Shown piece by piece: positions 45,931 to 58,200 of a stretch of DNA of 64,000 nt; positions within the stretch are counted from its first letter, which is position 1; each line of letters begins with the position of its first letter. The notes beneath the pieces were generated by a model. It had not been told where the DNA came from and searched no databases. It saw only the letters and a list, made by a program, of their open reading frames with translations. Source of the DNA: Paroedura picta (taxonomy: Eukaryota; Chordata; Lepidosauria; Squamata; Gekkonidae); assembly GCF_049243985.1 (NCBI RefSeq), contig NC_135384.1:749001-813000 (forward strand). The letters are read 5' to 3'. The position numbers were made by a program, and so were the translations under genes.

Positions 45931-47999
45931 ACCCTTCCGTGGATCCCCTCCAGTCACAAGGGTTTGTCCAGAGGCTTCTCTGGGGGACTGCAGGCCAGGC
46001 CAGATTCTCTGCCACCTTTCATGGAGTCCAAGCCTCGCTAGAGCAGGGGACCCCAAATACTGAGTCTTCCTTTTTCATCCCAGATCCTTTCCAGGCGGGG
46101 GTCTGGAGTGCTGGGAGGCAGGCTGGGGGGCTGCGCGGGAAAGGGGCTCCCGAGTTCGTTAGCATTCCGAGCTCTTCCCAAGCCAGCTGGCCAGACAGAG
46201 AGGGGCTGGGGATGACGTGGGCTCCACAAAAGGGCGCCTTGGGGATACAGCTCTCCCCCCTCCAGCCCCGGGCCTCCCCCTGGATAGCTAAAAATAAATA
46301 TTTTGACCCTGGGTGTTCACCCCTCTCCTCTTGGCGTGGGGTGACGGCAGCAGCCCACAGTGAATGGGGATCTTTGCAAAAGAGGCCGGGCAGGCACAAA
46401 GGCGGGGGGAGGGGGCATTCCTGGCACAGGCCCTGCGTCTCCCCTGCCAACGGTGGCATTCAGGGCCCTCGGGATGATGTCACAGGAGGCTTCAGCCTGC
46501 CTGAGAGTGGGGGGGGGGTCCTTTCTCTCACCACAGCTTCCCCTCCCACGCCTCAGACTTCGGGATGTGTGGGGACCCCAAGAACAAAGAGCATGCACAG
46601 ACAAGACTTCCGTCCGTTGGCTTGGCCTCTGCCACTTATTTGGACGGCAGGCAGCTGTTTCCTTTTCATGTTTGGAGATGGCCCCCTGGGGATCTCGCAA
46701 AGCGTCAGGGGCCACTGCCACTGTCTTTGGCACAAGAGCATCGTTTTCTGATTATGGAGCAGAATCGAGGAGGTCATTAAAGGCAGTGCAAAGAGGTCTC
46801 CCCTCTCATTCCGCCAAGCCCCTCTCCCCTGACGAGCCTTCCAAACATCCTTTTTGAAGACCAGAGTCCAGAGGCCCACCCCATCATGCAGAAACATCCC
46901 AAGGGGTCACTTGGCAGGACCATTTTATAGGCCGACCAACAACATGGCCATGTGCCCTCCCCGTGGAGACTCCCGGGATCCTTTTAATACCAGAAGATCC
47001 TGGGAGATCCTTCTTGGCTTGCCCAAAGCAGCGCCTGGGGAGCTGGCCCTGGACAGAAGGATCCTAACTGCAGGGGACCTTCGGTTTTGCACGGTCCGGT
47101 TGCTCCCCCAGGTTCGAGGGCTGACCTGCCCCGCTGAGCTCACGGCTCACTCTTGGTTTGCTGGGGTTCTTAGCACCTGTTGTGGTAAGAGTGGTAACCC
47201 TAGATGATGCCTGGGAAGGGGCCCAAACCCAGCTTGTGCTGGCTCCTGGTTCCCTGTGAATGGCCTTCCTTCCCACCTACCTCCCACCCACCCACCCACC
47301 CACCCCTTTCCCAAATGGACATTTTAACCGCAATGAGGGGGAGAAAGAGCAGTGGCCTTCACTAAAGGTTGCTTGAAAATGAGGAATCTCGGATGGTGTG
47401 TGTGTGGGGCGGACAGGTGGGAAGATGCCCCATTTTTGCTTGTGGGCACTGTCCCTCCTTAGCTAAACCCCTCTGGTTTACGGCTGGCGTTTAGGGGAAA
47501 GCCATAAAAGGTTTTTACAGTAAGAGAGAACAATGTGGGCGCAAGCAGTCTGCCAGCGAGAAGGTCAGGGGAGGGGCCCATGTCCGCATGCCAGGCAGCG
47601 TGACGCTCGGCCAACAGGCCTCAGAGACCCAGCTCTACTTGTTGTGGAGCAAGGAGGAAGTCCAGGGGGTGGGATAGCACTTGGCATCAAGCGGAAGGCA
47701 CTTTGTGCAGAATCAGGAATTGCCGCTCGGCAGCCACGTTGCTGGACACACCGTTTGGGTCCCGGCCAGAGTGTTTTTGACCAGGCAACCTTGCTGGATT
47801 CTCGTAACCTGGCAAGATCCGAAGGAAAGTTTGTGGACAAAAGCTGGGCTCATAACCTGGCATCTGCCTGCCTGAGTCAAGCAACTGTGCTGCCTTACTT
47901 AGCATTAGGAATGGTCGTTGTTACAACAGCAGCCAGAAGAAGTCCTCGTTGGGAAGGAAGGAGAAGGCTCCTCTTTGGCCTTTGAAGCCTCGGCCTCGA

Positions 48000-49265
48000 G
48001 CGCCCGCAGCAGACAGAGCGCCGACAGCAGCCAATCCAAGAAGGCGGATCCTTATTTGGCCGCTGAAGAATGTGGGCGGAGCCAGAGGAAGAGCGGCTCA
48101 AAGCAGACCGATTTACCCCCCTCCCCCGTAATTGTCCTGCCGATTGACGCCAACGTCTGGCCAATCCAGGGCGAGGGGGCGGGCCTTGTCGTTGAGGCTA
48201 GCCCTATCCAGGCGGGAGGGCGTGGCCCCGCCGCGCAGGTGAGCGAGGCGTCCCCGCCCGACCCTTAGTGGCTGAGGCGGCGGAGGAGCGCCCTGAGGCG
48301 CCGCGCAAATCTTTCAGGCGCGAGTCGAGAGGCCGCTCGAAGGATTTATTTTAACAGTCCAACACAAAACAAAAGGCTTCGGAGCCAACGACGCCGGCCG
48401 AGGCTCCGGGTCAGACTCCTGCCCTGCCCCACATTGTACCCGGGGGCTGGAGAGCTGTAAATGCAAAGAGTCATGACTGCGACTAGACCAAAGTTCTAAG
48501 GCACTTTGCACAAGATGGGTTCGGAAGAGGCTTCCGGTTCCATGCCCCTTTTAACGATGCTAGGGGGAAGGCTCTGTGGGGAGGAGGGGGCGACAAAACT
48601 GCCTCTGGATTGGTTGCAAGAAGCCAGAACGCCGTCATGATTGGGCGAGAAGAGACGAGGGGCGGTGCTGTTGCATCTCGGCCTCGGGTTGGTGGAGAAA
48701 GACAAGCCGCGATTGGCTAGACGAAGGATCCTTCTTTTCTTCCCATTGGCCGGCGAGAAAGGAAGGAGGCGGGCGGCGCTTTCCCCGTCTCCAATCGCCC
48801 TGCGCCTCGGGCGCAAGCTCGCCCGCTCATTGGCCAGGGCCAAAGCGGAGGGGGTGGCAGGCGCGGCGCTGCGCGCGAGACGACCGGCCCCGCCCCTCCG
48901 CCGGCGCCGCGCGCACGCACGCACGCACGGCACGCAGGGCAGAGGGGGGGCGTGCGCGCTGTGTGAGGGGAGGTCTCCTGGCGCCGGCCGCGGGTGGGGG
49001 AAGCCGGGAGGAGCGCGCCAGGCGAGCGGAGAGGGCCGGGCCGCGCCAGGCCGCGGCTGGGCTGGTCACGGTGGCGGAGCCGGAGGAGGCCGGGCCCCGC
49101 CCCGCCCCCATCCCCCCCCCGGCGGCGGCGGCGGCGGCGGCGGCGACCCAAGCGCGGAGCGGTGGCGGCTCTTCCCCGCCCTCGGGGGCGGCCGCCGCCT
49201 CGCCCCCGCCGCCCCCCGTGCCCCCCGCCGCCGCCCCGCCCGCCCCCTCGTCTGCGGCGGGGCCT
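48000..49265 (+). promoter_or_regulatory. FXR2: FXR2 CpG island with CCAAT-box array
   Basis: A CpG-dense region with CCAAT boxes in both orientations: CCAAT at 48031, 48161 and 48791, and ATTGG at 48609, 48640, 48712, 48745 and 48829. Six of the eight fall within 225 bp just upstream of the likely start region. No TATA box is seen. A minus-strand AATAAA (forward 48345-48350) and a donor-like 'cgcag|gtgagc' near 48238 suggest extra non-coding transcription, unproven. Confidence 0.6.
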
Positions 49266-52200
49266 ATGGAGGGGCTGCCCGTGGAGGTGCGGGGCTCCAA
49301 CGGGGCCTTCTACAAGGTGAACGGGGTTGCCATGGCGACGGGGTGGGCGGGGCGGGCGGGTTGCCTTGGGGACCGCGGGGCGGGCGGGCGGGGGTCGCGC
49401 CGCCGGCTGAGGAGTGGTCCCAGGGCGGCGGGCGGGGGGGGGGGGAGGGATGACTTGACAGGTTCGAGGTGGGCGGGGGGTCCTCGCGGGGGGCTCGTGG
49501 GCCGCCTTGGGGGGGGGGCTGATCCAGGATGAACCCCGCGATGAAATCCCCGGGCAGGCGAGGGAGGGAGGGAGGGAGCTGCTTAGCAGGAGGACGCAGC
49601 CCTGGGAGGGGCGCGGTGCGGTCGGTTGGGAGGGCCAACCAACGGGGGGTGGGGGGTGAGGGGGAGCGGAGCACCCAGTGCCCCCTCTCTCTGAATGGGC
49701 CTCCGAGGGGCAGGGCATGGGTCCCTCTCGGCCTCCGCAAGGCCTCAGCCTGGCCTGCCTTCTGAGAGCTCAGTTGGCAGAGTAGTGATGGAGCTCCCCA
49801 GTTGGACCAAGGCCTTCCTTCTTTGACCCGATGATGACTGCGCTGAAGCCTTCCTCCTCTCCCCTCCGCCCTGCATTCCAAAACCCGCCATTCTGGGTAA
49901 GGCATTCGCCCTAAAACGAAGTGCCTCAGAATGTGGTGAGCTCCATTACGCCGTGGCTACCCAGCGGGTGGAGATAAATATATCCCAGTGCCGTTGAGTT
50001 TAGTGTTTCTTTATTGTGTAAGGAAGCGAGTTAAGGATGCGAGGCCTTGTAACCGTATCTGCTTGATCCTTGATTGGCGTGGGCACATGCTCCTCCTGTG
50101 TCCTGGCGCTCTCCCTAGTGCAGCTTTGCCCTGGCTGGGGAGGCCTGTGTGCTCCAGAGGGAGTGGTGCCGTTGAACTCAATCCTTAAAGGTTTCCCTCC
50201 AACTTGCTCTTCTGTGATACAGAAAGAAACTTTGCCGCTTCTGTGAATAGCAAGCGCTTGTGCTGGAATCTTCAAGTGACACGTATATCCCACTCTTTCT
50301 CTGATGGGCTTGTGTTAGCTGTATGTGGATGTGGTGATCCCACTCATTCCACATCAAGCCCTGTGAGTTAAGTTAGGCTCAGGGTGAATGACCAGCTCAG
50401 CATTGGCCTATATACCGTGCTTTTCGATACCCAAAGGAGTCTCAAAGCAGCTTCCCTACCCCTGTGATATAGGTGGGGCTGAGAGAGCTTTGTCAGAACT
50501 GTTCTGACAGATCAGATCTAACAGGACTATGACTAGGCCAAGGTCACCGAACTGGCTGCACAGGGAGGAGGAGTGGGGGAATCAGAGGTCACTGCTCCTA
50601 ACCATTATGCCAAACTGGCTTTCTTTTGGCTCCCCCATCAGCAGACAACAAAGATCTCTAAAGCTGCCCCATCCGATTGACTAGGCAGCTCCTACTTTCC
50701 AGTTTTGGACCCTGCAGATTCTCCCCTCACCCCTGGCATTCTGGCAGAAGGTCAGGAATGGAGGGCTTCATTCTGAGTTTCTTCTCATTTGTCAGGAATG
50801 CCCCTCCACCATAGCAGGAAGGACCATACAGTGTCCTTTCAGTGTGGTGATTCAAAAGGACAGGGGAAAAGTGGCTGCCTCAGATACCTGGAGGGGGCAG
50901 TGAAAATTTCAGGAGAGATACCAACAGCATGCAGGATTCTGAGTTCTGTGCCCGTGGGTGGGTGGGTGGTACGTGGACTGAGTTCATTGACTCTTCTTCT
51001 GCAGGGCTGTGGCAGACAAACATGCACCAGTGAGGAGAGACGGCTCCCTGGACCTGTTGGGGGGAATTTGGTAACCTGACCCAAGCCTTGCGGTGGAGAC
51101 GCAGGGCATTGTTTTTGATGGCTAATTTTAGACCTCTGGCCTCAGAATGGAGTCCCACCAGCCAGTACCTTCCATGAAGATGGCCGTGGATCAAAGGGAT
51201 GGGAGCCTCTGAAGGCTAAGCTTGGCTTCTACTGCAGTGCAAGTTTATTTCTGACCTCTTAGCTTGCTGCTTGTTGTGGGGTCTTCACAGGCTTCTTACA
51301 AAGCACTTTGTGCTTAAATCCAGAAGCACCTTGGAGACTTTAACAGCATTTGCAGGGTCTTGAAGCTTTGGAAAGTCAAAGTTTGTGGCCTCTGATACGT
51401 TGCTTTGACTCTCAGGAGCCTCGAGACCCTGGAAATCTTGCTGGTCTTCAAAATGCTGCTGCACTCAAGTCCAGCTGCTCTACGGCAGATCAGCATGGCT
51501 CCCTGGTGAAGTTACGCTTAGGTTTGTAACCCACCCTACCAAACGAAAGTGCCGTCAGCAAAGACACCCCCTCCACACACACACACACACACGTTGCGCG
51601 CCCTGCGGAGAACAGGCTGAGTGACAAATTGTGGTTTGGTTTGGTAGTGCCAGTCTTGGACCAGGCATTGGGGCGGGGGGTCTCCCCTTCCTCCTGCTTT
51701 GCTTCTCGCAGCCTTGTGAAGGAGATCAGTGTGAGCCAGTGATAGGCTTGAGGCCTTTCAGCTTCATAGTTGGGTGAGGATTAGAATCCGGGTCCCAGTC
51801 AGATAGTGCAATTGCTGGGTCATACAAGCTGGGTGCTGCTTCCGCTGCACTCAGTCTGGGGCATGTGTCAAGCAGGGGCCAAGAGGGATGGGGCTCGAAG
51901 TCCTTGGATTTCCATGTGCTTTGGCAAATCTGGGAATGCCCATTCCCCACTGGTGTGATTGGAATAATGTTTTGCTTGTGTGTTTTAAAAAGCTATATAT
52001 ATATATAAGGTCTAATGGGAGCTGTTTCCTGCTATGAGGGGAATTCGTGGGTCCTGTTGCACCACAGACCTGGGCTTGAAACTCTTCACACAGCAGTTCT
52101 ATTTTGGCGCCGGCAGTAGAAGCCAGGGGGGCCGATAGGGCAGCTTTGAGGCAGGGAATGGGGAGATATAAATGTCCCTGTGTGCTGGCCAAGTGGAACG

Positions 52201-55200
52201 AAGAAGGGGCTCATCTAGTCCGTGCTGAATGAATGATAAATGAGACGCTCTTTGCTGCCTCGCGCAGAGACACATATAGCCTTGGGCAGAGCAGCACTTG
52301 AAAGCCCCCCCCCCCCCAGCCCTGTGGGCTCCGAGAGGAGAGGGATGGCCGGTAGACGTTGTTGGCAGAGCTTCCCAGGGTCTTTGGTACCACTCGAATT
52401 AACACAATTGCGGGGGCCTTGCAGGGTTGTGCTTCTCTGCCACCCTCTGGATGGCTGAAATACTAACTGACTGCACTATCCCTATGTGGGTGGGGTGTGT
52501 GGAGCAGAGTCCGGCCTCTTCCAGTGCCTAGCCCTACCTGCAACCTTTGTAGAAAATAAGAGGCATAGAGGCTAATGAGGTGAGCGTGCTCTGCTTTGGT
52601 AGATGGGCTGGAGGCAGAATTCGGACTATGGCAGAGGGTGCCCAACTAGCCCTTGGGTCAGGCCTTCTCCAGCTGGTCCTTGGGCCAAGATCCCATAGCC
52701 TCCATGTGGTCTGCCCTCCTCCAGCCCCAGAGAGCTCTTGAGCTGGGTGGTGGTCTTATTTCTCCTCGGCATGCTCTGTTTGTGCCGCAGACCCAGCTGA
52801 GAGGCTGCTCGTGGGGGAAGGGGGCAAGCTCAAGAGAAAAGTTCTTGCACTTTCTTTCCTCGTGGTGGGCAGCTGGCTAGGGAGGCACCTCCCCCCCTGG
52901 AGCAGCTGTTCCTCTTGGCACCCCTTCTGGACACGCAGGACATTCCACCCTGGGCTCGTCACGTTCTGAACTCTGGACACGTTTGTGTCTTCCTCCCCCT
53001 GCCCTTTGGGGTGGGTCACCCTGCAGCTGCCCCTCTTCCTCTGGCAGGGCTGCTGACCAAAGCCCAGTGCTGGCAGCTCTGAAGGAGGGAGGAGTGGCTC
53101 TGCTGGCCAAGACCGTGTCCAGAAATGGCCGTACCATTGAGAGGTGGGCTGTGCACTTCGTCAACCTTTGAGCAAGGTGCTTGGGTCATAATACGTTACC
53201 GATCTGTGCAGGGCTGGCTTGCATCAAGCCACACTGGACACCCCCACCCCCACCCTCAGATGTTGCCAGCGTCGGTTCCCCAAACTGATCCTCGCTGCCG
53301 TTTCTGACAGGTTGTTCATTCCCTGATCTCCGTTTTCTAACACTGCCCCGAGCTGGAGGAGGTCCAGCTCTCCTTGCCTGGTCTGGTCTGTCAGGGAAGG
53401 CATTTTAAGCGGCAGTGTCCTTCCCCCCCCCCCCCCAAGACAGAAGGGACACTGTTTTGAACTTGCCCTGTATTCCCTGCAGCCGTTCCCTGCCTCTCAG
53501 TGCCCTTGGTTCGGTTGGGGCAGAGGATGCCTCGCGCTTGGATGCACTGGTCCCAAGGGCTGCTCTCTCTAGATGCTTCCAGCCATTCAGGTCTGGTTGC
53601 ACCTGGGCTGTCCGTGTCACGCACAGGGGTGTCCATCTCTCCGTGGTTTGCTGCTTGAGACTGGATGCCAGACACCTCCTTGTCCAGGGGGGTAGGAGCT
53701 TTATCCTGCCATCGGCCTCAGGTGGCACCCTGGCCCGTTGAGGGGTTAATGTGGTGACAGCTCTTGTCTGTTCCTTCCCCTGCAGGGTTTTGTTAAAGAT
53801 GTTCATGAAGATTCGGTCACGATATCCTTCGAGAACAAGTGAGTACTTGCCGGGGAGGCAGCCTTGTTAGGGAGTGCTTGGAGATGAAGGACAACACATG
53901 CCTGTCCCTTAGGCCCATTTTGGGTCCCCATCTGGACTCCAGATGCCTATGTTGCCCCCCCATCCTCCCCCCCCCCCCGACTGGAGGCAGAAGAGGGCAG
54001 ACTGTATAGTTAGTTTATAAGGAGTTGGACTTTATTGTATTTTGTTATAATGTATTTCACAGTGTCATTTTATAATTAACTTAATGTTGAAATTTTAAAT
54101 GTTTGGATTTGTAACCTGCCTTGAGCCGTTGAGGAAGAGCAGGCTAGAAGTCTGGAAATGAGCACATTTGCTTCCAGAGAGCCTCTGGAATAAACAGGAG
54201 TAGCTGCTCCTGAGTTCTTAAAAGAAACGTTTCAGGTGCTCAGTTGCTCTGGCAGTCCTGGCCCAGCTCCCCCCCCCCCCCTTAAACCTCCACGAGCTTC
54301 CTAGAGTGTGTCAGCAAATACCTTGTAAACTGCGTGGCTCCTAGAGAGTGTGAGGCTGGCACCCCTCACTTTGGAGTTATCTGAATGCCTTGCCAAATCC
54401 CCTTCCCCTCATGCAGAATTCTGGCCGTTCCCCGGTGCCTGCCCATCCCACCCTCATCTACAGCCTCCATGTCTGCAGCTGGGGGCTGGGCTGTGCTGGG
54501 CTGGATTCACCAGCAGGTGGTGCTGATCCACCATGGGCAGCTGAGCCCCACCTGTTGTCCCGGCCAGTGGAAGAGGGGTCTGGGTTGGCCTCATGAGGAA
54601 CTTCCTGCTGCCTTCTGGAGTGTTCTTGGCAGCCGAAATCACTTCCTCACATCCCTGCAGCTTCCTCCTCCTGGGTCTGGCTCTGAGAGTCAAACTAGCC
54701 CCGCCTCTTTCTATCCTTATTTTCCCTTTTACTAGATGTGTCTTGGGGTGGGGCAGGTGGGGGCAAGAAGCTGCCAGGGGCCTTGCTGGTTACGTCTCCC
54801 GCTCTCCCTGCAGGAGAGCTGGGGGGGGGGGTGGAATATACCAGAATATGTTCGGCCCAAGTAGTTGTGAGCATTCATCATCACCTGTCTTATTACATGG
54901 CAAATATTTTGGAGCTTGTGAGCAGCATTATTAAAAGGTTGCTTTTGGGGGCAAGTGGAATGACCTGGCTCAGAATCCTCAATTGACCACTCAGAAATGG
55001 GGAGGGCTGGAAGGATCCTTCCTGGACAGCTGAAGCATGGGCACTAGGGGCAGCAGTTGTGGGAGTTAGGCCCTCCTGGCCTCTTGCCAGTGGAATCAGA
55101 CCACCTCTCTGTAGCCCCGGAGCTTTGGGGGACAAGCCTGTCACTGGTTGAGTTTGTGTGTGTGGACCCCCTCCCTGGCTAGGCTGGCCCTCTCCCTCCC

Positions 55201-58200
55201 TGCCCCCCAGCAGCAGCCAGAGCTGGTGCTCTGCTCACTGGCAACCCTCCCGCAGCCCTGCCTACCTGCTCTTACAGGTGAAGCTCTTCTGTTGAGGTAG
55301 GGCACATCTGTTGCTCCCGCAAAGGGCTTCTTAGGTATATCACTTCCTCGGCTGTATCCTCCGTGTGCTCCCTTGGTCTCACTCTTACCCGGAGTAACTC
55401 TCTGTGCCTCCCCACAGCTGGCAGCCCGAAAGGCAAATCCCCTTTGGCGATGTGCGGCTGCCCCCACCCCTGGAGTACAGCAAAGAGATTTCAGAAGGGG
55501 ATGAGGTGGAGGTAAGCGAGGTCTGCCTTGGGAGGCGGGGAGGGGGAGTCGTTGGGCCGGCCCTGCCTGACGGCTCTCTTCCTCTCTCTGGGTAGGTTTA
55601 TTCCCGAGCCAATGAACACGAGCCATGTGGCTGGTGGCTGGCCAGAGTCCGCATGATGAAAGGAGACGTGAGTCTTGTGGCACGACCCCCTCCTCCCCGA
55701 TCCTCCCCGGCTGCCCCAGTAGGAGGCGAACTTGCATTCCTCCTCTCTGAACTGGAGTGTGAGGCCCTGGTCTCTCTGGCCGCCATTCATCCAGGGCAGT
55801 GGCGCTTGCAGGCCAGGGTGTGGGATCTAGCTGGGGGCGGTGGCAGCGGGAGGGATACTGCAGCGGCCAAGCGCAGATAGTTTCTGCTGGCTCAAGCCAG
55901 CCAAAGTGGTCGCAGGAAAGGGGAGAAGCTACTCGGAAGGCTCCCCTGGATGCAAGCGGTGTGGCTGCCTGAGCAGAAACGGGGCCCTCACCGGGAGAAT
56001 CCTGCACTGCCCAGGGCACAGGTTGGGGCAAGAGGAGAGGCTGGCATTGGAGGAGATTGGGCTCCGGCCCCAGCAGGGATGGAGTGCGGGCAGCCGAGTT
56101 TGCTTCCTGCAGACGCCCCCTTGGCTTGCTTGTCCGCCCCCTGCTGCCACCGCCGTTTCCTCCATCCGGTTTTCTCTTGCAGTTCTACGTCATAGAATAC
56201 GCTGCTTGTGACGCCATCTACAATGAAATTGTCACGCTGGAGAGACTGCGGCCCGTCAACCCCAGCCAAGTGGCCACGAAAGGCAGCTTTTTCAAATTTA
56301 CCATCGCGGTGCCAGAGGATCTCAAGGAAGCGTGAGCATCGTCACGGCTCTGGCTTAATTGGGGGGAGGGGAGGTGTGAGTTTCCTGCCGAAGCCCCCTG
56401 ATCAGCAGCCGGGGCCGGGGCTGGCTCTGCTGTGGGCCTGCCCACCAGTTAAACTGCTCTCTAGAGCAGCGTGCCCAGCCTGGTATCCACGGGCACCTTC
56501 CTTGACACCCACCAAGTGTTTTAGGAAATGGGTGGAGCCAGGTGGGGCTTTTGCCCAGCAGGTGTTTCCGGTTGGCCACTGGAGATCTGACAGGTTGGAC
56601 AGGTTTTTAAAATTGCTTTAGCGGCAGGCGTCGGACCTCAGAAGCTCGGCAGGGTCGGCCCTGGCTAGGCCTTGGAGGGGGCAGCACTCGCATTTATGTG
56701 CGGGAGGGTGTGTCAGAGGAGGTCTGCCAGCCCTGTGTGCCCGTCTGCTGAAGCAGAGGCAGCAGGGAAATCAGGGCGAGTGGGGGGGGAGGGGACAGCA
56801 GTTGCCCTGGGCAGCATCAGCCCCTGCCCATGTTGGCTTCCAAGCCCATGCTGCTGTTCATTGAGGCATCCCCAGATGGCTTGACTCTGTTGCTTCCTAA
56901 CAGGTGCTCGAATGAAAATGTACATAAAGAATTCAAGAAGGCTGTGGGCGCTAACTGCATCTTCCTCAGCTCCACCAGCAGTGAACTAGTCATCCTTGTA
57001 AGAACGGTCATCTCTGCTGGGGAGAATGTGTGGGAGGGAGGGAGGGAGCAAAGGCAGTTCTGTCTGAAAAGTTTGGGGAGAAGAGTTCTGCAGGGTGGTG
57101 GTAGGTCCTTCCCTCCCTGCTTGTAACTCCTGCTTGAGGAAGCCAGCTCTCCACTGCCCTCTTGTGACCGAACTCTAGAAGGCAATTCTAGTTTTTGCAT
57201 ACCTTTTTGGCATCTCATTTTCTGCTGCCTTTTCCTTTACTTTCTTGAGTATCTAGATCTTACAGCAATATTTTCGGGGCCTGAGCTTTCCCCAGTAAAA
57301 GCTCCCTTGATCAGAGACCTGCGTTGAGCAGGGGGTTGGATTAGATGGCCTTTATGGCCCCTTCCAACTCTAAGATTCTATAATGTTCTGCTGAAGCTGA
57401 ATCAAGCAGCAGAGCTACCCTCAGCAACTGTGTGCAATATATTAATTTTTATTTAAATGAACAGCCTGTTGGGCAGAATCTTGAAACAGGACGTCTTCCT
57501 TAGCTCAGAGATCTCCTGCCTGGCAACGCTTCTCATTTCCTCTTGTGCTCGGAGCTGGGAATTGTATGTTCCCCCCACAAACACACCCACACGATTGACT
57601 CCGCAAGGCTGAGGCGACAGGCAGGGCAGGGGGGCCTTGGATCGTCCACTTCTGTACAATTCTGGGCCTGCTTTCAAAGTAACGCCAGGCTCCTTCCCCT
57701 TTCCCGAGAGAAATGCAGGGATGCCACGTCACGCTGAACAAGGGTATATTTTCCCTGGGCATAAATATGCACAATTAATGAGCTGCTGACTTTGTGTTCT
57801 GGCATTTCTCACGTTATGCGGAAGTAAAGGCTGGGCCTCCTCTTCTGGTTTTGTCACCATCCTTCCAGAGAGGTGTGACCCACCTGTTGAGAGCTGGTGG
57901 GGTGGGTAGGGGGAGTCTGTGGTCTATGCTGGGCAGGGGAGGAGGGTTTCCTCACGCCTCTCCTTATGTTGCAGTCCACAAATGAATCGACCGTCAAGAG
58001 GGCCTCTCTGCTGGGCGACATGCATCTCCGTAGCATCCGGACCAAGCTGATGCTGATGTCACGGAACGAGGAAGCCAACAAGCACTTGGAGGTACGAGGG
58101 AGCCCTCAGGGGCAGCAGGAGGGCAGGGGTGGGAAAGTGGTGGACGCCCCAGCTCTCCCGGATGCCAGGGATGACCTCTGCCCCTCAGGAGCCCACACAC

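Larger units (their letters stand above)
43810..47990. other. CNP-FXR2 intergenic region
   Basis: No coding gene recognised. Repeat Y copies at 45150-45300 and 45795-45930 flank mostly unique sequence. Muscle-type motifs occur: a MEF2-consensus CTAAAAATAA at about 46287-46296 and an exact CArg box CCATAAAAGG at 47502-47511. A (CCCA)n array lies at 47283-47306. The motifs could be distal control of the CNP-type gene or chance. Confidence 0.45.
49317..53785 (+). other. FXR2: FXR2 intron 1 (4.5 kb)
   Basis: Holds a minus-strand SINE (50410-50630), a repeat X fragment (about 51310-51500), a (CA)n array (51574-51592) and a short (TA)n near 52000. No exon or RNA gene recognised. Confidence 0.7.

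Noticed and set aside
39129-46751. Long open frames of 150-380 codons (for example 41387-42520, 43805-44731, 45711-46751)
   Set aside because: They run across interspersed repeats and G/C runs, and none resembles a known protein. EPO and other 7q22 genes were looked for by eye and not found.
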